Shown piece after piece: positions 22,944 through 31,428 of a stretch of 55,586 bases of DNA. A program made the translations under genes and the position numbers. Positions within the stretch are counted from its first letter, which is position 1. Each line of letters opens with the position of its first letter. Source of the stretch: a virus; IMG/VR virus record IMGVR_UViG_3300046674_000306, positions 1 through 55,586 of that record, one strand, 5' to 3'. The notes under the pieces were generated by a model. That model was not told the origin of the DNA. It ran no database searches and was given only the letters and a program-made list of their open reading frames with translations.

Positions 22944-23573
22944 ATGGAGAACACGGATATGACGCACGAAGACCAGAAGTCGATCAACGACTGGATCACC
23001 GAAACCTTCGGTGAGGCTGGCAGCAATTTCTCCGTCGCTTCCCGCGCCAATCAGGAAATGTCCGAATTGCTCATGGCGCTTGCTGTGGACGATTTCGACC
23101 CGAAGGCAGTCGAGGAAGCGGCTGACATCGTGATCGTGCTCTACCGGCTCGCTGAGAGGCTTGGCGCTGATCTCATGGCCGAGGTTGACCGAAAGATGCT
23201 CATCAACCGAAGTCGCCAGTGGAATGTCGCTCACGGCCACGGCTACCACGTCAAGGATCAGGATCACCTCGCTCTGCCATCAGATGTCATCGAAACCCTA
23301 CTGGCAATAGGTCCTGTTGAGTGGGGTCGGACACACAATCAGAACGACGGCAAGCATATCGATGATCTTGAGAACACGCTGAAACTGACACGCCAGCACT
23401 TCGGTATCGAAGTGAAGGAGACAACTATTCATGGCGTGTATTTGGCCGGAACCGCCACTGTTCTTGCCCACACCGGAATGAGCCCGAACTCACCCCAACA
23501 CGCTCGTATCCTTGTAGGCGCATGGAACCAGCTTGTTGAAGCCGCCAAATCTCATCTCCAAGCCACAGCCTAA
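22944..23573 (+). CDS. MazG-like pyrophosphohydrolase with C-terminal domain
   Basis: Up to 209 aa; ATG 22944 or ATG 22959 (with GGAGA 8 nt upstream). Residues about 10-95 resemble an all-alpha NTP pyrophosphatase: ANQEMSELLMALA, then VEEAADIVIVLYRLAERLG and DRKMLINRSRQW, giving the E..E...E..D metal pattern. The remaining 110 residues form a second domain found alone in other phage ORFs. Such enzymes cleanse nucleotide pools or lower ppGpp during infection. Confidence 0.8.
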   Translation: MENTDMTHEDQKSINDWITETFGEAGSNFSVASRANQEMSELLMALAVDDFDPKAVEEAADIVIVLYRLAERLGADLMAEVDRKMLINRSRQWNVAHGHGYHVKDQDHLALPSDVIETLLAIGPVEWGRTHNQNDGKHIDDLENTLKLTRQHFGIEVKETTIHGVYLAGTATVLAHTGMSPNSPQHARILVGAWNQLVEAAKSHLQATA

Positions 23574-23641
23574 CCCTCAACTCACCACCCCCGGAACCTC
23601 AGCCCTGTCTGATCTTCCCCTGCGGTAAAAAGGAAATGGAA

Positions 23642-24079
23642 ATGGCCAAGATCCAAGCAGATATCGTGAAAACAGCCATAGAGGTTGCAGCGCGCTATCA
23701 TAGCGGGCCGTCCGCTTCCGGTGATCTAGCTGGGATGATTGGCGAGGCACTGACGGCAGAGCGCAGGCGTTGCGCAGAACTAACGATGCCAGCTCTTACC
23801 GAGTGCGCTGAATATTTCGCGCAAAGATCTGATGCCGATTGCGATCAGGACGGCTTTATTCCGAACGAGGAAAACAAGCTGCTGACACTGGTCGATGATG
23901 TGGTCAATCGCATCAAACAAGTGATGCCAACAGTAATCATTGGCGAGGAGACAATCGCTCGTCTCCGGTCTGGTGAAGCGGTCGAGGCGGCGGGAATCGT
24001 GATGTTTCCGGCGAGCAATCTTAGACCATTTTCCAAAGCTATTTCAAGCACCACGCCTCAAGACGAGGTGAAGCCATGA
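23642..24079 (+). CDS. Hypothetical early protein
   Basis: A 145-aa protein; I prefer ATG 23642 (AAGGA 7-8 nt upstream) over the in-frame ATG 23636. It has a helical segment with ALTAERRRCAELTMPALTEC, a pattern common in phage early ORFs, then an acidic segment and a low-complexity C-terminus. The stop overlaps the next ATG. Unknown function. Confidence 0.7.
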   Translation: MAKIQADIVKTAIEVAARYHSGPSASGDLAGMIGEALTAERRRCAELTMPALTECAEYFAQRSDADCDQDGFIPNEENKLLTLVDDVVNRIKQVMPTVIIGEETIARLRSGEAVEAAGIVMFPASNLRPFSKAISSTTPQDEVKP

Positions 24080-24228
24080 GAGTTCATTGGAGGCCAGCGA
24101 CTGGCAATATCCGCTGCGACAATTGCGGTTCCGGAGAAGTCGTTTTGCACTCGGAATGCTGGAAATGCCTTCGATGCGGAGAAAAGTGGTCCAGCGCCGC
24201 TTCCCCCTCCTCTCCTCCAACTGAATAG
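24076..24228 (+). CDS. Zinc-ribbon microprotein
   Basis: A 50-aa ORF found in the ATGA overlap after the previous gene. It contains RCDNCG and CWKCLRCGEKW (Cys14, 17, 28, 31, 34), a clear two-knuckle zinc ribbon, with a Ser/Pro-rich tail. Likely binds DNA, RNA or a polymerase subunit. Too short for usual ORF filters. Confidence 0.7.
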   Translation: MRVHWRPATGNIRCDNCGSGEVVLHSECWKCLRCGEKWSSAASPSSPPTE

Positions 24229-24237
24229 GACGCGGAC

Positions 24238-24669
24238 ATGACCGAATACGTGATTTCAGACACGCAAGCTCTCCTGGCGGTCGATACCGTAAAGGGTGGC
24301 AAGCGATATTTCCGCGAGAGCGAATTCTTCGGAAAGAACCTGACGGCGCAGGACGTCATCAGCGAAGTTGGCGACACGGCAATACGCATTTACCGCCTCG
24401 ACGTTGATCCGATGGGCTTGATTGAGGACATCACCGAGCGCGTTGCCCGCGAATATCTCAACATCGCCGACAACGATGAGTTCGGCGTCCAACCATCGGC
24501 GCTCCCCACCTATGTCCGTCAGAGCACCGCATGGGCCGTCTGGCAGGACGATGAGCGGGATATGTCCCCTGTAGGCGTCAACGCTGCCCACCGGCTCGCT
24601 TTGTCACATGCTACAGGTACTCTCGACCACAAGTCGCAGGGCCTCGTTCGCGGGGCGGTGATGTCATGA
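24238..24669 (+). CDS. Hypothetical early protein
   Basis: A 143-aa acidic protein (MTEYVISDTQALLAVDTVKG...). An N-terminal beta-rich part and a helical part ending TERVAREYLNIAD are visible; no family recognised. It starts 9 nt after the zinc-ribbon gene and is ATGA-coupled to the next. Confidence 0.7.
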   Translation: MTEYVISDTQALLAVDTVKGGKRYFRESEFFGKNLTAQDVISEVGDTAIRIYRLDVDPMGLIEDITERVAREYLNIADNDEFGVQPSALPTYVRQSTAWAVWQDDERDMSPVGVNAAHRLALSHATGTLDHKSQGLVRGAVMS

Positions 24670-25127
24670 GCGAGCTTTCACGAAGCACCGAACGTTGGGC
24701 CGCTTGCAGCCCGAAGGCCATCTCAGAAGGATCACAGGCGCAAGTCCTCTATGCGCTGCAGGATGCGCAGCACGATATCGCTTTTCTCGCAGATGAGATC
24801 AAAGCCGGAAACTTTGGCTTGTCTCTCGCAAACGCTGAAATCGAACGGCTAAACGCTGTTCTTGAAGCAACTCAGGCTGCTCCGAAGGTGAATGCGTTGG
24901 TATGGAACAAGTCGATTATGCCGAGTTGGAATGACGACTGGCATACGACTTACCCGCTTCAATACACGATACGCTGCGCTGATGAGTATGGCTGGAAGTG
25001 GTCTCTGGCAAATGGTTTTGGCTATGCGTCTAGCGCCGAGCAAGCCAAGCGTGACGTTCAGGCCGATTTTGAACGCCGCGTTCTCTTCTCCATCTCCGCA
25101 CAATCCGATGAAGGGGAAGATAGATGA
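24666..25127 (+). CDS. Hypothetical early protein
   Basis: A 153-aa protein with a helical N-terminal half (QDAQHDIAFLADEIKAGN) including a short coiled coil and an aromatic-rich C-terminal half (PSWNDDWHTTYPLQY, YGWKWSLANGFGY). Coupled to neighbours by 4-nt overlaps. Function unknown. Confidence 0.7.
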   Translation: MSELSRSTERWAACSPKAISEGSQAQVLYALQDAQHDIAFLADEIKAGNFGLSLANAEIERLNAVLEATQAAPKVNALVWNKSIMPSWNDDWHTTYPLQYTIRCADEYGWKWSLANGFGYASSAEQAKRDVQADFERRVLFSISAQSDEGEDR

Positions 25128-25402
25128 TCAAGCGCTACACTGAAACATTTACCGGACGAGTGCTGGATAAAACCGGCGATTACGTCCTCTACACAGATCA
25201 TGTAGCCGCTCTCGAAGCCGAGAAGGCGACTGACCGCACGCCCGTTTCAAATGTGAGGGGGATAAATACTGACCTTCTTGAGGCTCTGAAATACGTCAGG
25301 CGTTTCCTCAACCCCGAGGATCACGACGTCTCCTATGTTGATGATGTCATTGACAACGCCGAGGGACGGGGCTTGTACGCCGCCACGAAGGAGGGCGAGT
25401 AA
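25124..25402 (+). CDS. Hypothetical early protein
   Basis: A 92-aa acidic protein (MIKRYTETFTGRVLDKTGDY...). The phrase YVLYTDHVAALEAEK is common in small phage proteins, often followed by a variable segment. Its stop immediately precedes the next ATG. Function unknown. Confidence 0.65.
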   Translation: MIKRYTETFTGRVLDKTGDYVLYTDHVAALEAEKATDRTPVSNVRGINTDLLEALKYVRRFLNPEDHDVSYVDDVIDNAEGRGLYAATKEGE

Positions 25403-25759
25403 ATGAACACCTGCCCTTTGAAGCCGCAGCCTGATGATCGGTTGCCGTATGACCTTCGTCTTCAAATCGGTAAGGCGCTTGATCGTCTAGTCTGTGACGA
25501 AAGCACGCCAGAGCAAGTTGATACATTCATAGAAACGTTCGCCGCATTTGGCTTAACAGTTTCCGCCATCATTCCATCTCCCGCTCTCGAAGCCAATCAG
25601 CAGGTTATCGAAACACTGCGGGCGGCGCTGCAAGCACTGTTGATCCAAGCGCTCCAAAGCGAACTGAACACCCCGGCTAACGAATGGGGTTGGGAAGCGA
25701 TTGGCATGGCCCGCGCCGCTCTCTCCGACAATCCGAAGGGAGAGGGCAATGCGCTGTGA
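25403..25759 (+). CDS. Hypothetical early protein
   Basis: A 118-aa, largely helical protein with an ALQALLIQALQSELN segment (about residues 75-90). It directly abuts the previous stop and overlaps the next start by 11 nt. Unassigned. Confidence 0.65.
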   Translation: MNTCPLKPQPDDRLPYDLRLQIGKALDRLVCDESTPEQVDTFIETFAAFGLTVSAIIPSPALEANQQVIETLRAALQALLIQALQSELNTPANEWGWEAIGMARAALSDNPKGEGNAL

Positions 25760-25955
25760 TTTCCGATCCGACAATGCTTGCTCGTGCGTCTCATCCTGCG
25801 CAGTGCAGCCCAAGACAGTACCTCCGCTCATCCGTCCAGAGCGCCAGGACATCAAGACGGCAATAGCCTTCGGCATTCTCGTGGCCGGGCTCGTGTTCGG
25901 CGGGGCGCATGTTCTCAATCACTATGAACATCAAGCGGTTTTAGCGAGCGTGTAA
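25749..25955 (+). CDS. Small membrane protein
   Basis: A 68-aa protein with four Cys residues in the N-terminal 20 (CDFRSDNACSCVSSC) and a C-terminal membrane segment (TAIAFGILVAGLVFGGAHVL, about residues 38-57). The ATG at 25749 overlaps the previous gene and its stop overlaps the ERF start (TAATG). Function unknown. Confidence 0.55.
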   Translation: MRCDFRSDNACSCVSSCAVQPKTVPPLIRPERQDIKTAIAFGILVAGLVFGGAHVLNHYEHQAVLASV

Positions 25956-26842
25956 TGCCGAACCTATTCGAAATGCCGAGCACCGAAGAGAAATTGATCG
26001 AGCCAGTCAACCGAGTGCTGGCAACCGCAAAGACAGCCATGGAGGCGAGAATGGGAAATGCAGTAGAAATCCAACGGCCTAACGAAATCGCGCCAGCGGA
26101 GCAGCCACGGGCCATCATGACGCCTATGGAGATGCTTGACCGCGCTGTGTCCAGCAATGCGAGCGTCGAAACGTTGACGCAGCTCATGGTGCTGCAGGAG
26201 CGTTGGGAAGCCAACCAGGCGCGCAAGGCGTTCGACAATGCCATGGCTGCGGCCAAGGCAACCATGCCCTCGATCGTCAAGAACAAGAAGGTGGATTTTA
26301 CCACAGCGAAGGGCCGCACGAACTATCAATACGAGGATCTGGCATCGATCATGAACCAGATCGGGCCGGTTCTGTCGGCAAACGGCCTATCTGTTCGCTA
26401 CCGCACGCAAGCTGAACCGAACCTGCCGATTTCTGTCACATGCATCATTTCGCACCGCATGGGCCATAGCGAGGAAAATACCCTCATGGCCGGCCGCGAC
26501 GACAGCGGCAACAAGAACAGCATTCAAGCGATCGGCTCTACCGTGACCTATTTGCAGCGCTATACGCTCAAGGCGGCGCTAGGGCTAGCAGCGGCGGCTG
26601 ATGATGATGGCGGCAAGTCCGAGCAGACAACGGACGAAACGAAGCTCATCACGGAAGCGCAGGCATCTGTCATTCGCGATCTCATTGAACAGGCGGAACT
26701 TGACACCGCGAAATTCTGCGAGCGCTGGCAGATCGACGCGGTCACCGACATTCCGATAAAGCAGTTCAACGAAGTCGTCGGCTCGCTTCGCCAGCGCATC
26801 GCATATCTTGCTAACCAGCAGAAGCAAGGGAGCGCAGCATGA
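25955..26842 (+). CDS. erf: ERF-family single-strand annealing recombinase
   Basis: A 295-aa ERF (essential recombination function) protein. After a Glu/Pro-rich N-terminus come the ERF core segments FDNAMAAAKATMPSIVKNKK, NYQYEDLASIMNQIGPVLS and GSTVTYLQRYTLKAALGL (about residues 90-220), ending AAAADDDGG, the family hallmark. The C-terminal 70 residues are helical. It anneals complementary strands, probably on ends made by the adjacent YqaJ-type exonuclease, and may circularise phage DNA. Confidence 0.93.
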   Translation: MPNLFEMPSTEEKLIEPVNRVLATAKTAMEARMGNAVEIQRPNEIAPAEQPRAIMTPMEMLDRAVSSNASVETLTQLMVLQERWEANQARKAFDNAMAAAKATMPSIVKNKKVDFTTAKGRTNYQYEDLASIMNQIGPVLSANGLSVRYRTQAEPNLPISVTCIISHRMGHSEENTLMAGRDDSGNKNSIQAIGSTVTYLQRYTLKAALGLAAAADDDGGKSEQTTDETKLITEAQASVIRDLIEQAELDTAKFCERWQIDAVTDIPIKQFNEVVGSLRQRIAYLANQQKQGSAA

Positions 26843-27453
26843 CGCTCCAAATCTTCGATTGCGACCAGAATTCGCCGGAATGGCTGACTGCCAGAATGGG
26901 AATTCCGACGGCCAGCAAGTTCGCCACTGTCATGGCGAAGGGCGAAGGCAAGACGCGCAGCGAATATCTCCGGAAGCTTGCCGGGGAAATCCTGACCGAG
27001 GAGCCGTCAGAATCCTTCTCCAACGTTCACACTGAACGAGGACACGACATGGAGGAGTTGGCGCGAACGGAATACGCCTTCATGACCGGCAACGAGCCGG
27101 TGCTCGTCGGGTTCATCCGCAACGGCAACAAGGGCGCGAGCCCTGATAGCCTTCTCGGGACCAATGGCGGCTTGGAAATCAAGACGGCCATGCCTCACAT
27201 CCAGATCGACCGGCTTGAGCGCGACCGCTTGCCACCCGAGCACAAGGCCCAGGTTCAAGGCAACCTCTGGATATCCGAGCGCGAGTATTGGGATTTCGTT
27301 TCGTATTGGCCAAAGCTGCCGATGCTTACCGTCCGCGTCTATCGCGAGGAAGACTACATCAAGACAATGTCCGACGAGATCGATCGGTTCAACGATGAAC
27401 TGGCGGAGCTTGTCGAGCGCGTGCGCCGCTATGGCACGAAGGAGGCCGCATAA
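26839..27453 (+). CDS. YqaJ/lambda-exonuclease-type recombination nuclease
   Basis: A 204-aa nuclease with N-terminal NSPEWLTARMGIPTASKFA, the YqaJ opening with its Trp and Arg, and the catalytic block ASPDSLLG ... GLEIKTAM (Asp, then Glu-x-Lys; about residues 100-117) and HKAQVQGNLWIS. It should chew one strand to give 3' overhangs for the ERF protein encoded just upstream (ATGA overlap). Confidence 0.92.
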   Translation: MTLQIFDCDQNSPEWLTARMGIPTASKFATVMAKGEGKTRSEYLRKLAGEILTEEPSESFSNVHTERGHDMEELARTEYAFMTGNEPVLVGFIRNGNKGASPDSLLGTNGGLEIKTAMPHIQIDRLERDRLPPEHKAQVQGNLWISEREYWDFVSYWPKLPMLTVRVYREEDYIKTMSDEIDRFNDELAELVERVRRYGTKEAA

Positions 27454-28226
27454 TGTTTCTGTCCCGATACAATGACCGCCCATCCTCGCTGAAGCTTGAC
27501 CACGAAATTGATAATGGTGGCCGCAAGGGGAAAATCCATTCGCTGAATGATTTCGATATCACTGTCTGGGAGGACGGAGAGGTCACGGCTCAGCGCAAGC
27601 ATTACGTGACAACTGATCCCGGAAAGCATTTTCCAAACATGTCCGTGAGCGACGGGGCAATCAACTTCCCAATTGAAGATCTGGTTTCCTTCATCCTTGA
27701 CCGTATCTCGGCCGAAGAACTTGCCGATGGCCTCTTGAACGATGCCGATGCCCGAGCCGCCCTCGTCTACAAGATGGCAGAGCGTTATGCATCGCCGGGC
27801 TTTGAGGATGTGGACCGTCGAGAATTCCTCAATAAGATTCAGGTGCAAATACACGCCAGATCAGTCGACAAGGCCATTGAGCGGCTCAACGATCAGGAGA
27901 CAGCGCACCGTTCAAGGTCAGATTACTACCGGTGGAAGGACGTGGAACTTGGCCACTACACGGGCCTATTCGAGCGTTACCGCGAAGCACTGTACGAGCT
28001 TCGGGAAGCTGGGAAACTGGATGACGAAGGGGTGCTAAACCGCACCAAATACCTGACCACGCCCGAACGGCTGGACGCATATATTAAGGAAAATCGCGAC
28101 CCAATCGCGAAAGAGAGCGTCGGGCCGCAGTGGTATGAGAGCCGCGATTACTGGCGCTTGGAGCTGATGAAGTTCTTTCCAGAGCCGGAAGTTGAAAACG
28201 ATACCGCCGAAGCGGAGGCGGTATAA
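27453..28226 (+). CDS. Hypothetical recombination-operon protein
   Basis: A 257-aa acidic protein lying between the exonuclease and NinB genes, with TAATG overlaps on both sides. The N-terminal 60 residues look beta-rich and the rest helical (HARSVDKAIERLNDQETAHR). It may be a recombination or replication accessory, but no family is recognised. Confidence 0.75.
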   Translation: MFLSRYNDRPSSLKLDHEIDNGGRKGKIHSLNDFDITVWEDGEVTAQRKHYVTTDPGKHFPNMSVSDGAINFPIEDLVSFILDRISAEELADGLLNDADARAALVYKMAERYASPGFEDVDRREFLNKIQVQIHARSVDKAIERLNDQETAHRSRSDYYRWKDVELGHYTGLFERYREALYELREAGKLDDEGVLNRTKYLTTPERLDAYIKENRDPIAKESVGPQWYESRDYWRLELMKFFPEPEVENDTAEAEAV

Positions 28227-28987
28227 TGGGCAGAGCGCTTCTGGTTCTGGAAACACCGCATGATCGCCGCAAGGCAGTCGACTGGATTGGCAGAGCGCCG
28301 GTCGGGACGCGCGTTGAATTTAAAGCGTCGAAGCGCAGTCTTCCCCAAAATGATCGTCTTTGGGCCATGTTGACCGACATCCAGTCTCACATGAAAGCGC
28401 TTGGCCAGGACTTCACGACCGACCAGTGGAAGGTGATTTTCATGCATGCGGCCGGCAATGAAATGACGTTCCTGCCGACGCTTGATCGCAAGACCTTCAT
28501 CCCCTACGGCCATTCGTCATCGGACCTTTCCAAGGAAGAAATGACGGACCTTATCGAGTTCATCATGGCCTGGGGTGCTGAAAACGGGATCATCTTCAAA
28601 GACCCGAAAGACAATTCCAATTCCGGCCCCCCCTCGCCGGATGCTGCGGACGTCCCTCCAACGTCTGCTACTGAGGCTGGCGATTCTTCCCCTGAGTTGC
28701 CAGCCTCAGATCCTTCCGATGACATGCGAGGCCAGCTTATCGCTTTCACGGCGGTAATCGTCGGCATCCTCAAGAACAACCCGCTTGGCTATAAACAGCA
28801 GCTATACCAGTGCGAGCAAACCCTTGCTGACTGGAAATACGCCGTACCGGAAGCCGGCCACGCCAAGATGGATTCCATCTCGCTCGGCGCTGAGGCTGTC
28901 ATTCGCGGCAAGAGAAGCCTCACCCAGTTCATTAATTACGTGGCGACCGATCTGCTTGATTGCACTGTCGGCGAGCTAGGAGGCTGA
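28226..28987 (+). CDS. ninB: NinB (Orf-family) recombination mediator, extended
   Basis: A 253-aa protein. Residues 1-125 match NinB/Orf: KRSLPQNDRLWAMLTDIQSH, DQWKVIFMHA and a C-terminal YGHSSSDLSKEEMTDLIEFI block. In lambda, Orf binds single-stranded DNA and replaces RecFOR. A Ser/Pro-rich linker (about residues 130-170) leads to an extra C-terminal helical domain not found in lambda NinB, so this is a fusion. Part of the ERF recombination operon. Confidence 0.9.
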   Translation: MGRALLVLETPHDRRKAVDWIGRAPVGTRVEFKASKRSLPQNDRLWAMLTDIQSHMKALGQDFTTDQWKVIFMHAAGNEMTFLPTLDRKTFIPYGHSSSDLSKEEMTDLIEFIMAWGAENGIIFKDPKDNSNSGPPSPDAADVPPTSATEAGDSSPELPASDPSDDMRGQLIAFTAVIVGILKNNPLGYKQQLYQCEQTLADWKYAVPEAGHAKMDSISLGAEAVIRGKRSLTQFINYVATDLLDCTVGELGG

Positions 28988-28988
28988 G

Positions 28989-29213
28989 ATGGCTGATGAG
29001 AAGGACTACTTCGCAAGCGCGGTCGTCACGATGAAAATCCGCGTCACCAGCAACGGCCATTGGGGCAGCGAGGCGACCGTCTCCGAAGTCCAGCGCATGG
29101 GTGGGCAAGAGACGATCAACGCCATCCAGAACGCGCTTCGCGAGAGCCGATTGAAATATGAAATCGTCGGCACTCCTGAGGTTGGCGCCGTCACGTGGGA
29201 GATCAAGAAATGA
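28989..29213 (+). CDS. Hypothetical small protein
   Basis: A 74-aa protein (MADEKDYFASAVVTMKIRVT...) with an alternating pattern suggesting a small alpha-beta fold. It starts 1 nt after the ninB stop and overlaps the next ATG. Function unknown. Confidence 0.7.
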   Translation: MADEKDYFASAVVTMKIRVTSNGHWGSEATVSEVQRMGGQETINAIQNALRESRLKYEIVGTPEVGAVTWEIKK

Positions 29214-29416
29214 AACTCGAGCGTTTAATCCGAAACACCATCGATTCCTGGCAAGCCTGGTTCCTCCGCAAGAAGCTGCACAGGAAAAGCCCGACGCTTG
29301 CCGATCTTGACCGCAAGGAAGCCGCAGCACGCGCTTTGCACCGTCCGACAAGGGAAATAGCCGCTGAACGCCGGCAAGTCATACTGGGGCTGCTGGGTGG
29401 AAAGGTGGGGATGTGA
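29210..29416 (+). CDS. Hypothetical small basic protein
   Basis: A 68-aa highly basic helical protein (MKLERLIRNTIDSWQAWFLR...). ATG 29210 overlaps the previous stop; an upstream in-frame start is less likely. It may bind nucleic acid. ATGTGATG junction with the next gene indicates coupling. Confidence 0.65.
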   Translation: MKLERLIRNTIDSWQAWFLRKKLHRKSPTLADLDRKEAAARALHRPTREIAAERRQVILGLLGGKVGM

Positions 29417-29619
29417 TGTTCGAGCATAAGATCAAGGATGGCCTCCTCCTTCTCTGCATCGTCAAATCCCACGACCGAAAGGCTGCGATCAATGCTGCCG
29501 TGAAGCGGGCTGTCGAGTTTCAGGAGATGGGCTTTGCCCCGATGATCGACAACGTCGACGCCGAGACATGGGCGCTTGTGGATGACGTTCATGATTGGGA
29601 AAAGAGTACCATCCAATGA
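29416..29619 (+). CDS. Hypothetical small protein
   Basis: A 67-aa protein (MFEHKIKDGLLLLCIVKSHD...) with a predicted alpha-beta fold and acidic C-terminus. Coupled by overlapping stops and starts to both neighbours. Function unknown. Confidence 0.65.
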   Translation: MFEHKIKDGLLLLCIVKSHDRKAAINAAVKRAVEFQEMGFAPMIDNVDAETWALVDDVHDWEKSTIQ

Positions 29620-30020
29620 GCGGCTTCCGAATAGCACGAGACATCCGTCCCGACGCCACGCCTAAGGCCAAGGCTGTGAAGTCGAAGGACTTTCTGTCGT
29701 TCATCCACGACTGTCCAAGCGTGATCAGTGGCCAGTCCCCAGTTCAAGCCGCACACCTGTCGGCCGCTGATCCTTACTACCTTCACTATGGACGCGGGAA
29801 AAGCTCGAAGGCAGGCGACCGTTGGATACTTCCAATCACATTTCAGGAGCATCTCGCCAGCCATGATTACCCCGGCGGCGAACTGGCGTTCTGGGCAGCG
29901 CACGGCATCAATCCTCATGAGCTTTCAACAATCATCTGGGGCGCGTTCTGCGAGCGCGGGACCGATGCTCTGCCGTGGGTGATCGCCAAGATCAATGCTG
30001 GACTGAGGACGGAGTCATGA
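29616..30020 (+). CDS. HNH-like nuclease (DUF968/Ref-like), Cys-poor
   Basis: A 134-aa protein with the pattern SPVQAAHLSAADPYYLHYGR ... GDRWILPITFQEHLASH, then GGELAFWAAHGI (about residues 42-100). This matches phage HNH-type nucleases with a conserved AH..., D..H and GE..FW run. The paired zinc cysteines of the usual family are missing, so the fold may be metal-independent or degenerate. Operon neighbours suggest DNA processing. Confidence 0.7.
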   Translation: MSGFRIARDIRPDATPKAKAVKSKDFLSFIHDCPSVISGQSPVQAAHLSAADPYYLHYGRGKSSKAGDRWILPITFQEHLASHDYPGGELAFWAAHGINPHELSTIIWGAFCERGTDALPWVIAKINAGLRTES

Positions 30021-30502
30021 CAATCGAAGAGCTAATATCGGCGCTAGAAAAGGCTGACGGGCCAAGCCGGGAACTGGACGCGGAAATTGATGCCGCGCTC
30101 CGTATCGGCTCTGACACGCTCCCTGCGTGGGCTTGGAAGAATTTCGCCAACTGGCGAGCCAAGCACAAGGGAACATGCGAGGTCATGCATGACAATGGCC
30201 AAGGTGGCCTCTGGTGGGATAGCCAGCCGTTCACGTCATCGATAGACGTGGCGCTTGGTCTCCTAGCCCGCGTGCTCCCCGGTTGGCACTGGTACGCTGG
30301 GAGTTGCCCTCCTGATTTTCGGACGAACAAGGACAAACCTTTCAGCGCTGAGCTGATCGGACCGGTAACGTACGCCGTTGTCGACAGAGACGTGGGCGAA
30401 GAGCCGATATACGACACATCGAATGCCATGGCCTCTTCGTCACCGATTGCTCTCGTCCTCGCTATCATTACCGCCCTCAAGGCCAAGCAGGTGCAGCCAT
30501 GA
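30017..30502 (+). CDS. Hypothetical early protein (phage family)
   Basis: A 161-aa protein starting MTIEELISALEKADGPSREL, an opening shared by many small phage ORFs of unknown function. The central part is Trp-rich (GGLWWDSQP, PGWHWYAGSC) and the end hydrophobic (SSPIALVLAIITALKA). ATGA-coupled to both neighbours. Not assigned. Confidence 0.75.
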   Translation: MTIEELISALEKADGPSRELDAEIDAALRIGSDTLPAWAWKNFANWRAKHKGTCEVMHDNGQGGLWWDSQPFTSSIDVALGLLARVLPGWHWYAGSCPPDFRTNKDKPFSAELIGPVTYAVVDRDVGEEPIYDTSNAMASSSPIALVLAIITALKAKQVQP

Positions 30503-30711
30503 CCGATAATCCAAGAGGAAACTGCATCTATTGCAAGGGCCACGGCTGGAATTGGCAATTGCCTCCCGGCATGAATGCCTTTGCCATGCGGATGGAAGCT
30601 ATCACACGGCTGTCCCGTAAGGTGACGTGCCATTGCTGCCTTGGAACCGGGTCTTCAGAATTTGCAATCCCGGTAGACAATACGGCCCTCAAACCCGAGG
30701 AACCGAAATGA
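30499..30711 (+). CDS. CxxC zinc-finger small protein
   Basis: A 70-aa protein with CIYCKGHGW and CHCCLGTG (about residues 9-17 and 44-51), a DnaJ-type pair of zinc knuckles. It probably adopts a small zinc fold. ATGA overlap with neighbours. Function unknown. Confidence 0.7.
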   Translation: MTDNPRGNCIYCKGHGWNWQLPPGMNAFAMRMEAITRLSRKVTCHCCLGTGSSEFAIPVDNTALKPEEPK

Positions 30712-30890
30712 AGCTCACTCCCACCCAACGCGAATACCTAGACCGCCTCACCAAAGGCCCTCAGTGGCTCGTAAACCGGCAGATGCCTTGGTTAGACAGC
30801 CTCGACAGCCGCGAATTGATCAAGATCGTCGGAAATTCTGTCTATATCACAGACGCAGGGCGTGCCCTCTTGGAAGGGGGGACGGCATGA
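30708..30890 (+). CDS. Small winged-helix-like protein
   Basis: A 60-aa protein (MKLTPTQREYLDRLTKGPQW...) with a helix-turn pattern ending in VYITDAGRALLEGG, typical of small winged-helix domains. It might regulate transcription or act as an antirepressor. ATGA overlaps on both sides. Confidence 0.65.
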   Translation: MKLTPTQREYLDRLTKGPQWLVNRQMPWLDSLDSRELIKIVGNSVYITDAGRALLEGGTA

Positions 30891-31210
30891 GCGGGATACC
30901 AGAAGACGTTTGGGTTTCGGCGCGGGAAACGTTCGATTTGGTGCGCGGCCTTCAGGGTGAACTTTCGCACGCTAAGATAACCGTGATCGCCAACGCCATC
31001 CTTGCCGAGCGCGAACGGTGCGCCAAGCTCGCTGAAACCGTTCCCCCAGCCAAAGACATCGTGAGCCCGGAACGCTGGGTGCCAATAACTGACGACTACG
31101 GCGAGCCAACCGGCATGATGATGAAGAAAGGTGAGGTTCATCGGGTCAACTTTCGCCGGTCGATCGCGGCCGCTATCCGTGCGCTTGATTGCTTTCCGGA
31201 GGTCGAATGA
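30887..31210 (+). CDS. Hypothetical early protein
   Basis: A 107-aa helical protein with NAILAERERCAKLAET (about residues 34-49), a segment recurring in many phage early ORFs, and a basic C-terminal part. ATGA-coupled. Function unknown. Confidence 0.65.
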   Translation: MSGIPEDVWVSARETFDLVRGLQGELSHAKITVIANAILAERERCAKLAETVPPAKDIVSPERWVPITDDYGEPTGMMMKKGEVHRVNFRRSIAAAIRALDCFPEVE

Positions 31211-31428
31211 CCCGCACCCTCCCCCCTCATATCACCCCCACTGCTGTCCTAGCCGCAGCCGAAGTCCTGTTTCGATCCGATGCGACGAAGCTTGTCCACG
31301 ACGAAGCTCGCCGCCGTAAAATCCATCCCAATGACCGACAGGCATGGATAGAGCACTATATTGCCGTTCGTGTTTATGAGCTTGGGCTGAGGCTGGAAGT
31401 GGGAGGGTGCGATGATTATGCGATCTGA
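31207..31428 (+). CDS. Hypothetical small protein
   Basis: A 73-aa protein (MTRTLPPHITPTAVLAAAEV...) with a helical core (AWIEHYIAVRVYELGLRLE). ATGA overlap upstream; overlaps the excisionase start by 17 nt. Function unknown. Confidence 0.6.
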   Translation: MTRTLPPHITPTAVLAAAEVLFRSDATKLVHDEARRRKIHPNDRQAWIEHYIAVRVYELGLRLEVGGCDDYAI

